This document shows positions 38,818 through 50,462 of a stretch of 64,000 bases of DNA, piece by piece. The stretch comes from Torymus aiolomorphi. Its lineage: Eukaryota > Arthropoda > Insecta > Hymenoptera > Torymidae. Where the stretch lies: assembly GCA_036365515.1 (NCBI GenBank), contig CM070877.1:15610201-15674200 (forward strand), written 5' to 3'. The notes beneath the pieces were generated by a model, which was not told the origin of the DNA, made no database searches, and saw only the letters and a program-made list of their open reading frames with translations. Each line of letters begins with the position of its first letter. Positions within the stretch are counted from its first letter, which is position 1. Both the position numbers and the translations under genes were made by a program.

Positions 38818-39521
38818 GGAATAGAAATGGAAAGAATGCATATTTTAGTTTACCATATGTTAGAGGTTTGTCGGAAAGGATTAGAAGGGTTTTTAGTAAA
38901 CATAATATTCAAGTTTTCTTTAGAAATGATAATAATTTAGAAAGGTTATTTAGTAATTGTAAAGACAAGGATGATAAATGTTTGAAATCGGGAGTTGTTT
39001 ATAAAATTAATTGTAGGGATTGTAATGGTTGTTATATTGGTCAAACGGGTAGATATTTGAAAAAGAGAATATATGAACATCAATATAGTTTACGCAGCTC
39101 GAGTTGTACATCGGGTTTGAAAGAACATTGTTTAAATAGTTTGCATTCTTTCGATTTTGGGAGTGTGGATATTTTGGAACAGGGGATTAAGAATAAATAT
39201 AAGAGGGAAAGCCTTGAAAGTATTCACATTCTAAGAAATCGGAATAATGTAAATTTAATGATAGAGTCAAGTAAATTAGATAACATTTATCATTCTTTAT
39301 TAATTGAAGTGAGAATGGCAAGTTGGAGAGGGGAATGTGGAGGGTGGTGGGGTAAGAGAAAAGAAGGGGGTATGGGTGCATGGTATATAAGGAGGTGTAT
39401 CGCGGGTTTTATTTCAGTCCCTGAGGAGGAGCCGGAGCAGGCTCGAAACGTCGGACAATGTGGTGGTGGTGGGCAGTCAGATCGTCCTTTGCTAACAAAG
39501 TTTTTTCCAGATTTTAATTAA
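38818..39521 (+). CDS. Penelope-like element GIY-YIG fragment (right arm), stop codon lost
   Basis: The inverted copy of the left-arm frame, open from 38778 and homologous from 38818. The shared protein (from RNGKNAYFSLPYVRG to NIYHSLLI) is identical in both arms. One base change turns the TAA stop of the left arm into GAA at about 39306, so the frame runs on for ~70 residues through normally non-coding 3' DNA to 39521. It lacks the ~50-residue linker kept in the left arm. No promoter or true start is visible; it is a fragment. Confidence 0.65.
39417..39456 (+). ncRNA. Hammerhead-ribozyme-like motif, right arm of the Penelope pair
   Basis: The mirror copy of the left-arm motif: stem I GTCC (39417-39420), CTGAGGA (39421-39427), stem II GAGCC (39429-39433) with GGCTC (39440-39444), then GAAACGTC (39445-39452) and GGAC (39453-39456). 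It lies ~110 bases after the position of the lost stop codon, as expected for a Penelope terminal region. The same extra G weakens the call. Confidence 0.45.
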
Positions 39522-39879
39522 GTTTTTATTTCAGATTCTGCGGGGGTGATTATAAACAAGGGCAATCTGACTGCCATAAATATTAATTATTTTAATTTAA
39601 TTTGTAAGACTGTAAGACCGATGGAAAAATTCTTATCAGTTGATATTAAATTGCAGTCGACATAAGTAATATTTTTAATGATTTAGTTAAAGCGATCATA
39701 TTTTTTATAATTATGAAAGGAGGACACCGATGGGAGTTGAAACAAAGATTGACTACTAAAAGTGTGATGCAATCTTGATTTTTTTTCACTTGGTTCCTTT
39801 GAATCTTATTTTGCTAGAAATTCCCAGCACTTCCATCGTTTCGTTGTAGGAAAAAGACGCAATTTATGTTACCGTAAAA

Positions 39880-40640
39880 TGCAATTCCTTTGTTATGTAC
39901 AGAAAAGTTTTCTAGCAACAGTGTTGCGTGATAAGTATAAACTGTCAAGGCGTTTGAAGATTCTTAGGAAAAGGTTCTGTGTCATCCCTATTAATCACTC
40001 GCTGTTTCCCATATCGAGTTTTCTTATAAAACTGAGAAAAAGGATACGTACTTTATATTATCATAAAATAAAATTTGTTATTCTCATGTCGAAACGTTTT
40101 CCTATGATGGAATACAACGTTTCTACCCCAGCACCTGAGCTGCTTTTATTTAAAGAAAATTATATAGAGCGCACTTTTCTTCTACATTGTAAGGCCATCA
40201 AAGAGTATATTTTATGAAGCAGTCTGCACATTTTTTAAGGCAGCGTATAAGATCCAGTTATACTTCTACTTCCAAGTGAGCAACACGTATCAAAGCTGTG
40301 TAATATTCAAGTTGTTGGAGGTTCGAAAAGCAACATTAATTACGGTTTAATAGTTATTTAATTCAATTCTGTAGTATTCTTTCTCTTAAATATTCTACAA
40401 ATATATTACAAACAAATAAATTGAATAAATCTATTAAAAACAGTATTTGCAGTGAAGTTTTCCTATTTTTCGAATACTGTCTGACTTTTAAAATCGAACG
40501 TGATGGTGAAGGTTAGCTACTACTATGATTTGGGTGTACTAAAGAACACAAATTGATAAATAACGATGCAAGATATTTAGCAAATATTATTGAAGCTAAG
40601 AAAATAAAACTGTTAGTTACTTATTTGTAATGAAAGTGCA
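39880..40640. repeat. Orphan upstream flank of OR-B, paralogous to 51015-51840
   Basis: Words such as gcaacagtgttg, cctatga(t/c)ggaataca, tttctaccccagcac, gcagcgtataag/gcagcataagg and caagatattta occur in the same order at 51015-51840, directly upstream of OR-C exon 1. This shows that the segmental duplication included the 5' flank and that OR-B exon 1 once lay between here and 37774. The 112-codon frame at 39879-40217 is not real coding by this comparison. Confidence 0.7.
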
Positions 40641-41319
40641 AATAAAATATATTCCTTTTTTATAAGTTTTTATGACAATTGTTCACGAAACTGTACTTTA
40701 CATTTAACATTACAATTGGTAAAAACAATAGGATAAAAATCAAACATATATTTTTCTATGTTGTATCTAATAGACATTTTTATTTAATACATAACAAGCA
40801 AATCTATTATCTTGATACTGTCACAACAAAACTGTTGTTCTATAATCAGCAGATACACAGCAGAACTTTATTTTCAAACTGAGAGTTATAGTTCAATTAC
40901 CTATAACAACTTGGTCAAATGAAAGGGCAGAAATATTTTTCCGTGTAAGTTGATCGTAGCGCTGATTATTGTTTACGACTCATATGGAAAGAGCTTCCGC
41001 ATTATCTTACACCCTTCAGGAAAAATCCTCTGTGAAAAACAATTTACCAGACTATATACAAAAGTTTTTCTCATTTGAATTGTGATTATTTTACATTTCA
41101 GTTGTAAGACTACATGTAACCATAAGATAATCGAATTGTTTACTTGAAGCATTTTATATTATCTACAATTTTAATTTATTCATTTGAATATGAAAACAAT
41201 TATTTGATTTAAAATTTCAACACTCTTTTACATGATTTAAATGTGTCATTTGTTCAAAAAAGGTGAAAAAAAATCTAGTTAGATTTAAACATTTCAAGGG
41301 TACTACGTTAATTTGACAA

Positions 41320-42185
41320 TAGTACATTACGATACAAGTGGCATGAGTCGTACTTTACGGCACGGCGTGTATAAGCGCCCGAGCGTAGCCAGTACGCTTA
41401 ACGCCGTGCCATGAAGAACGACTTATGACACGTGTATCGTAAATTATTTTATAGCACTGACTGCATAAATCCGCCATGTCACGCCTATCCGTGCCATTAG
41501 CAGTCCATTTTTGGACCGTGCAGTATCGCCCGAGCGATACCCAGATAGCAAGAAACGTTTGAGTATCGTTTCTGACACATTTCACTGAAAACGTAGGAAC
41601 GTTGAATTATTGAGCCGGAAACGTTTCTGCAACATTTCAGAAACGTTGAAATGTCCGACTTTGTTGCAAGGTTACGTTGTAGGAACGTCTTAGAAACGTT
41701 TGTTAACCATATACAAAATCATTAAGATTGTCAAGTATTTGATATCCGGCCTGCCGATAGATGGCATAGTTCAGTTCATAAAAGAAAAGACATTTTCAGG
41801 GTATATAATTAAGGGCCGACTACTCTAGCAAAGCGTACCCAATAGTGTTTGAAGCAATATCAGTGTAAATAACTGACAATGTAAATTATTACAATTTCGT
41901 TGTAAAAACGTGTCTGCAACGTTTCCAGCCACAGTTTGCGAAACGTTTCTACAACTTAACCATGCAACTAAGTCGAATATTTCAACGTTTCTGAAACGTC
42001 TTAGAAACGTTTCCGGCTCAATAGGGCAACTGGTCCTACGTTTCCAGTGAAACGTGTCAGAAACGATTCTCAAATGTTTCTTGCTATCTGGATAGCGAGG
42101 GTGATAAGCACGGTGCAATAATGGACTACTTATGTCACGGATAGGCGTGACATAAATGCGGATTTATGCCACGCAGTGCTATAAA
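41320..42185. mobile_element. AGTACATT edge-family element with nested insertion
   Basis: It starts agtacattacgatac and ends with a module containing cacggtgcaataatggac and agtgctataaaa. The same two modules occur in opposite order at 48320-48545, uninterrupted. In this copy a separate inverted-repeat element splits the cgcccgagcgatac core. Confidence 0.6.
41541..42091. mobile_element. Inverted-terminal-repeat MITE, nested
   Basis: Its ends are ccagatagcaagaaacgttt and the reverse complement ...tgtttcttgctatctgg, 551 bp apart. The interior is rich in gaaacgttt words in both orientations. It lies inside the AGTACATT-family element. Confidence 0.65.
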
Positions 42186-42831
42186 AGTAAACATGAAAAG
42201 CTAAAATTTAAGCTTTGATTGATTAAAAAATATCAACTTTTCAGAAAATTATAAACCATTTAAAATAGCGTAAGGAAATGGTTAGAAATTTCCCTCTGTA
42301 ACGATTTAATGGGTGATATTTTAAACCATTTTCTACCGCTATCTTTGATTGTTTATAATGTTCTGATAAATTGATATTTTTTAAACTGATAAAAATTTAA
42401 GTTTTAGCATTTCGTAACAAAATACTCACAAAGTGGCAGTCAATAGAAGAAACAGCCTAAGAGATGAACTTGTGATGTGGTGGCGTCACTATCCCTTATT
42501 GCCATTGACTGCCAATCTAATTATTTATAATATTATTCATCATTGCCTCTTCAGTTGTGTGGGCTGACATTCCGGAGTCCCTACAACACGAAATCAGTTC
42601 GGCTAGCTCGGGATAGGGTCATTATCCGCTTGCAACAACTAACAAGGGGACTTTTAATTAGAATAAGCATACAATTAATGAAGCAGATCATGGTCAAAGT
42701 TATATTAAGATAATGTACTGAATGTATTGTGAATGTGTACTTCGGTAGGATTACAATAATCAATATTTCGTCAGGTGTACAAGCACGCGCCTATTTGACA
42801 TTTAATCACTTGACACAAGAGGCCATCGCAA

Positions 42832-43547
42832 CTAACAAGGGGATCACCAAGGATGGAGGTCCTAAATTTGGCTAAAACTGTAGAAGGTACTTCTTTATAC
42901 CAAATAATAAGACCGTGTTTCGGGATTTTTCTGAATGGGCCTTTTGTTCCGAGACCTAAGTTATTTTATGTCTAAAATGAACAATTTTTGATAAAAATGG
43001 GGTCTCTTTCTTTGGTTATAGCTTTTTAAATATTCTGGTCATGTAACTCGACTAACAAGTTTATAAAAGAAGGCAAAAAAAGCTTTAATTTAAGCTGTGT
43101 TTCGTTAAAAAAATGTCGATTTCTTAAAAAGTTATAGACTATCAAAAATAGAGTAAGAAGGTAGCTTAAAATACCACCCGTTAAATGTTTGAAAAAATAA
43201 AAAATTTTTAATCATTTTCTTACTCTATTTGTGATAGTCTATAACTTTTTAAGAAATCGACATTTTTTAACGAAACGCAGCTTAAATTGAAGCTTTTTCT
43301 GTCTTCTTTTATAAACTCTCTAGTCCATTTACATGACCGGAATATTCAAAAAGCTATAACCAAAGAAAGAGACCCCATTTTTATCAAAAATTCTCCATTT
43401 TAAACATAAAATAGTTTGGGCCTAAGAACAAAAGGCTCATTCAGAAAAATCCCGAGACATGTGTCTCATTATTTGTAATAAAGAAGTACCTCCTGCAGTT
43501 TTAGCCAAATCCAGGACCCGCATCTCTGGTGCTCCCCTTGTAAGTTA
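42832..43547. mobile_element. 710-bp foldback element
   Basis: The two halves are near reverse complements along their whole length, with ends taacaaggggatcacca / tggtgctccccttgtaagtta. Long arms include gaccccatttttatcaaaaa and its complement. A lone terminus-like word aactaacaaggggac at 42637 suggests a second, degraded relative alongside. Confidence 0.65.
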
Positions 43548-44438
43548 TTCGTGTTTCTACTGTATCAATCTTGTTATTTGAATAAGCTTTTCTTATAATT
43601 AATCTTCAGGTTATAAGGATCACCTGGGTCAGACGAATCACCTGAACTCTTTCTTTTGTATGAGATGGATGAGTTGATTCTATAATTTCGATCATTATCG
43701 AATAAAAATAATAATCTATTATTCGACAGATAATTTTTGGAATAACCGATTATTCGAAAATAATATTCGATGGATAATTTTTTCAAATATTTTTTCAAAA
43801 CACTTCTAAATGCCCAGTTTTTATGTCAAATACGTGTTTATTCATCAAAATTATTTCATTGTATCAAATATTTACTGAAGTATTCGAACAAAATTTGCGG
43901 ACAAATAATACCGATCTCTCGTACAGGAGTAATAGGAGACGGGCGCATCTCATTAGGTAGCATAATTGAAGCCTCGCTAACAATTATAAAATATCAACAT
44001 GATAGCACCTCTCTAGCATAATTAAAGTATCAACATGATTCCTATGTTCTTTATATTTTCTTTTACTTATTTTTCATGTAATCTTGAATATCACTTCCTC
44101 TCCTTCACTCACACTCTCACCCCTTCCATTTCATTTACTTTTGTTTTTTCCCTCTATATCTCACAGTCTTTCGTGACATTATTCTTCACATCAGATATTT
44201 CATATGCCGAATCATTTCTCCTCTATTAATCATTAGTATTATTTTCTTATTATTTGCTATTATTAATTTATTATAAAAGTTTGCTTACGATTTTTGAAGT
44301 TGAGAAGACAGGATGTACTAAATGATTTATTAGTATCTTACAAAAATGATTCTTTTACTCTCAAAGTCTACAATAGTTTTACGAAGCAACATCACATTCC
44401 AAATTCGACATACGAAAAATGCATGCATCTACTCAGTT

Positions 44439-47400
44439 TCATATCGATTCTTTCAAAATGTTGAATGCCGTGAAAGACACCTTCAGAATCTACAAATTGT
44501 ATCAAAGAAATGTGTTATGACACTGCCCTCGGCATTCTCTTAATAAGCACTTACACTCTTGAAGGATTCCAAGTTGAGAATAACAAAGTGACCGACGCTC
44601 AGTACGATGGGCTTCCTCGTACGGAGTACGATGAGCATCAGCATCCTATTGGCCCGGGTGCTCAGCGAGCACCAGTCTATTCTGTAAACGTCCAACCCGA
44701 ACTCTTCATGCTGCGACGAAATTCAACGTTAATAATGGTTGTGCAATAGCATGCGGGGACAAGAGTAGTGCCAAGTTGCTTGAAATTTCACAGTTTATTA
44801 GGTATGATGATCGTGAAGCACTGTTCAAAATAATAACAGTTTTAAGAAGCTGGTACGATTTGAATTTAATATTGGAGTAGTTATGGAAATTTATAAATTA
44901 TCAATTTCATTAATAATAAAATTATCGATTCAATGGTGCCACGATTTTGAAATTTTGTACAATAATTATATTATAATTTTTCTACAAATATATAGATAAT
45001 TATATAATTCTAAAAAACATTTTAGACTTGGGTAAAATACATTCAGCAAATTAATGAATACGCGTATCACCAAAAATTGAGCATACCTTGAGGGTTATCT
45101 CATTACCGAATAAAATAAATCATACACTGAGGGAAACTTAGTAGAATAATTATAAGAACCGCTCAGTAAAAATTACCATACTGTATAGGGAAACCGACCA
45201 CAGACTGTCAATCTGGTAATTTTTATAGTCAGTATAGTTTTTTTATAAGGCAGTAGGGTAATTTTCTATTCGCTTCGAAAAATAAAGAAAAAACTTTTTT
45301 CTTCATAATTTGACAATTTATACAAGATAAATAAGTAAGTAATATTAAATATAGGTAATAGATTAAATGACGAATTTTTAATGCTGAAAAAAAGCGGCCG
45401 GGATATGGAGGATCGAACCCTGGACCTAATTCGAGTTGACAGGCGAACAGCTTACCGACTGCGCCACACAGAACTACTTACGGAAGATGATCCGAATCGT
45501 CTACATATATGTTACATTGATAATTGTATATGATTGTATGCATTTATTTTTATCTACATTATGTCAAAATAACATCCACAATTAAAAAAATTATTCATTT
45601 ATAATGAATTAAAATATTAATTGAAGCTATTTACATAACAATTACATTGTTTACAGCGACCCGAGAGTCTTATTTGGCTACAGAATTACAGCTTTGCAGG
45701 TTATGTCAAGCACCGTGCATTGCTATCTATATATCAGAAAAATTACTCTAGTGACTTGCAAAATTTGTGAATTGTCATTTTTACCATATTATTTAGCAAT
45801 TTTTCCAATTTTTTGTTTGCAATTTTTCTTATAAAAAACAGTAAAATGTATTTATAGAAGTATAATAAATAGGTCACTTGTGACAGTGTGTGGTCGGTTT
45901 CCGTGCTCAGTAGGGTAATTTTTATTGGGCGTTCTTATAATTTTTCCACTAATCTTTTCTCAGTGTATGATTGATATCGTCGGCTGGGCAATGAGATTAT
46001 TTAAAAAATGCACTGGAAAACATTCAAGAAATTTCAGTTCATATTCAATTTAGTGAATCGAAATGGCACTTGTCTCAATGCTTTTACTGAATGACACCTT
46101 CTTTGACGTTCAATCGCAAAGGCACCTTTAAAACTAGGGATGGCGGACTGTTCGTGATTTGAAACTATCCGGATAAATACTCGACTCGACGAACTCGAGT
46201 CGAACCGAATCCATTACTCGAACATGCTGAAATACTCGAACACCATTGAATAGTTTGAACGTGATCGAATTGTTCGAAGTCATCAAACTGTTCGACCTCA
46301 ATCAAATTGTTTAAACTCCATCGAACTGTTTTCGAAGTAATAACAATCTATTATTTTTTTATGAATTAGGTTCCCCTCTTTCTTTCTCTTTCTTTCCTCT
46401 TTCTCTCACTCTTGATCAAATAGCCCGATTTGGTTTGAATAGTTCGATGAAATCGATTAGCTTGTCCGATATAGTTCGAACAGTTCGATCGAGTTCGAAT
46501 AGTTCAATGAACTTCGAACAATTCGATCGAGTTCGAACAGTTCGATGACTTTGAACACTTCGACTTTGGATGAGTAGTTCGTATTATGTTGAACAGTTCA
46601 AAGTATCGAGAACTCGACTCAAGTTCAAAAAAATAGTTCGATACTGTTCAAACGCGCTGAGTCGAGTATTCGTGCATCCCTATTTAAAACGCTTTCATGA
46701 ATTACATTTCTTTCGATGCTTTTTGAAGTGGAATCTTATTGCTTCTATCCGTCGATGTAAAATTTGGTACTACACATTATATTTTTAACAGTGTAGATCA
46801 TATGATAAGTCATATAATAATAAATTATCCTTATGTAAAATTTTGATTTTGATACAAAGAAATTAGAATTATATGATTTATCGTAAAATAAATTCTCTGA
46901 AAATATATCAAATATCATATGAATCTAAAAAACATTTTAGACTTGAATAGAACACATTCAGCCAATCAATTGATTAGCGTATCATCGAACGATTAAGCAT
47001 ACCTTGAGGGTTATCTCATTTCCAAACCAGCAGAATCCGAGGAACTCGAGGAGCATGCAGCTCAGATAAAGAATGTTCATGACATACACGAGTAGCCCGA
47101 CATGGCGATTGACAGACAGCTGGAACACGATGATGGAGATGATCAAAGAGCTGACAATGAATTGCTCAACCACCACAAAGTCGATCACCTCGTTCACTCT
47201 TATGGCATATCTGGAATGTTGATACCTGTTATTAAAACGGTCGGATAAAACGGTCTTCATTATCCGTCCATTTCAGTATATCGTACTGAAACCTCATTTT
47301 GTGCGTTCAAACTGCGCATTTTTTACAATTTAACTTACTCTGACGTCAATATAGTCCGCGCGCTGGCAGTGGGTCCAGCATGACGGATAATTGCCAAAGA

Positions 47401-48676
47401 ACATTTTTATCTCAGAAAATGACGGAGAATGGCCTAGAATTTTTTAAAACCAAAATATCGCATTTTCTAAATTTGTTTATAAAAATTGTTAAATAACAAT
47501 TATCGCATGGCAACGTTTCGGCCTTTGGTGAAGAAGATATTTCGATTTTCCGTACGCAAAAACATAAGAAACCATCAAGTTCCGAGGGGACCTAAATTAA
47601 AAGTGCATGCCGCTGGACTCCCTGCGAGCGCCCGGACTAATATTACTTCGGATAATATTACTTCGGATACGTTTTGAATTTTTTTTCTGACAGAAGATGA
47701 ACAATCGTTGGCTGCGTATTTGTAAATTTTTATTAAAAATGCTTACAGGAAAATAGTAAAAGATAAATATAATGATTAAAAAACGCACTTGATAGCATAA
47801 TTGTGATGCAACACAGTTTGCATGATGCTCTCCTTCTCGATTCTCATCAGCGTCTCCCTCGACGTCTTCTTCCCCTCGGCCACCGTCTGCCTCAGCCTCT
47901 TGGGCAGCTGTTCGAGCCGATGCCTGGCCAGCTCCATCTGGGTGCATGCCTCCCACATGAATCCGATGATGGCCGTGTTTACGGTCGAGCCCACCATCGC
48001 GCTGATGCTCATCGCCAGAGCCTCCAACACGTAGACCACCCAGAGGACGTTCGACTGCGAGGACTGAAGTACATCGGGCAGCCAGATCTGGATGGGCAGT
48101 ATGTTACGCGCGTCGCTGCGGACGAGGGGGAGTACCAACATGCTGGCTATTGTCGCCTGGGTCATCACGATCAGGGTGCTCGTGCAGAAACTGATAATAG
48201 AATTAGATGGTTTTAGTAGTTTGTTAAGTTTACAAGGAACAAAATGAGTCCTCACAAATTAAAATCGATGCATACGTCCTTCGGTTATTGATAGTTGCAC
48301 ATCGAATTGTAAAAATTAAAAGTTTTTTATCGCTCGGGCGATACTGCACGGTGCAAAAATGGACTGCTAATGGCACGAATAGGCGTGCCATGGCAGATTT
48401 GTGCAGTCGGTGCTATAAAATAACGTACGATACACGTGTTATAAGTCGTTCTTTATGGCACGGCGTTAAGCGCACTCGCTGCTCAGGCGCTTATACACAC
48501 CATGCCGTAAAGTGCAACTTATGCCCCTAGTATCGTAATGTACTAATTCATTGAAAATATAAAATTGATAATTAATAAACACACAATTTTTCGCTCAATT
48601 AAGAAAAAGGCAACTTCCCTTATATGCGTACAAAATGATAATTCTTACTTCTTAGGAACAAAAGTTATTATATGAG

Positions 48677-48769
<93 letters not shown>

Positions 48770-50387
48770 GATTATGGAACCTGGGCTCCATAATATTTCA
48801 TAATATAGGGGCTTATGTGCCCCGACCTAGAGTTCCGACTTGGAGAGATGGTTGATTTATTTAGTGACTTATCCATGATATCTGGTTGAACTCTGGTGCC
48901 AGGTACTAATAATAATATAGTATAATAACCCTGAAAAACTGTTAAACGTTTTTCTGAAAAATTTTTAAACATGATATAAACGTGCTAAATTTTCGCTTTT
49001 AAAGTTTTTTCTACCTATAAATACGTTTATAGGATATTTGAAATACGTTTTAAAAACATTTAAAAACATTTTTCAGTATGTTTGAAATAAATTTTTATGT
49101 TTTTAAAACGTTTTAAAAACGTGGTAAGATTATTTAAAAACACATATTTCGTAATTCAACTATCATTGATAGGTGGCGCACAATAATACATGACTAAAAA
49201 TGTTTGGTTCACATTATAAGTCAAAGTTAGGGAATAAGGGTGAGTGGATGAGGTAGGCGGGGTCGGAGTTTGATACTCTTATTTTCAAGTTCTTTTTTAT
49301 TATACTTTATAACGTTTTTCAAAAACGTTTTTAAAATGTCAAACATTTATTCTAAACATTCGTTATCTATTGTGTCGTTTTTTTAAGCATATTTAAATCG
49401 TTATGGTACTATATTATCGTGAGATTTATAAAGTTGCAAAATGTTATAAAAACGTATTTAAAACGTTTTGGGTGCTCTAAGTACCAAGAATGCCTACATC
49501 AAATAAACATTTTTTAAACTTTTTAAAAACATTTTATAAACAATTTTTAAACATATTTAATACGTCGAAAAAACTTTAAATGCGGACATTTCACACGTTT
49601 ATATAACGTTTTTAAAACGTTTTGTGCTATTAAGGTATATAATAAATAATAATATGAATAATATAATAATATATTATATTTTATAATATAATAGTATAAT
49701 AATAATATACAAGGTTAGGCTTCTAAATCCTAGAACTAGATGTTTATATACTATATGATCATATATAACAACACTAGCGTTAATCAGCGCGCTACGCGCG
49801 CCACTGTTTCGTCTTTTGTTTCTCTCCTTTAGAGATTCGAGACGGATTCGATTATTCGAGATTTCGAGATCGTTCGAGGGCAAAATAGATTATCTCGAAT
49901 GCTCAATTTATATAAGGGATATAATCATATAATATCATCATATACTTATACACAAGTATACTTATATATAAGTATATATGTGATCATACATGATCATATA
50001 TCATGATTTGTATATAATTATATATATTCTATAAGATCAATCTCAATATATGTAACCATAAGGACGGTTAAGTGGATTTATGGAGCCCTTTCCGTTGGAT
50101 CCACCAATAAGATTATTTCTTTAGTTTTATGGAGCCGGGCTCCATGCAAACAGTGTTACAGAGCTAGATAGCACTATATGAAAACACACATCGGGCTCCA
50201 TAAACATTACATATATGTGTAACTGTGTATATGTGTTATTATGAGGACATCAACACCTTCAGCTCAGGGTATTGACTCTAGATTTGTCCCTAAAATAATG
50301 TATTCATATGTTTTGTCTCCGAAATCGTATATACGTAAACGTTTTTGTCCCCAAAGTATGGCACATATGTATTTGGATGTGTGTGTG

Positions 50388-50462
<75 letters not shown>

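Larger units (their letters stand above)
37817..39608. mobile_element. Head-to-head pair of truncated Penelope-like elements (giant palindrome)
   Basis: Left arm 37817-38604 and right arm 38818-39608 are reverse complements with only a few differences over ~790 bp, around a 213-bp unpaired centre. Each arm encodes, reading outward from the centre, the C-terminal part of a Penelope-like protein with a GIY-YIG endonuclease, then a 3' segment with a hammerhead-like motif. No reverse transcriptase domain remains. Near-identity of the arms implies a recent event or gene conversion; an assembly artefact is possible. The breakpoint between centre and right arm sits at the word ggaatagaaatgg. Confidence 0.8.
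40641..44438. other. Intergenic spacer between OR-B flank and OR-C, repeat-filled
   Basis: No gene is recognised. It holds an AGTACATT-family element at 41320-42185 interrupted by another element (41541-42091), an imperfect palindrome at ~42200-42415, a 710-bp palindrome at 42832-43547, and a 3' flank (~44040-44330) that recurs upstream of the OR-D exons at ~57000-57160. Confidence 0.6.
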
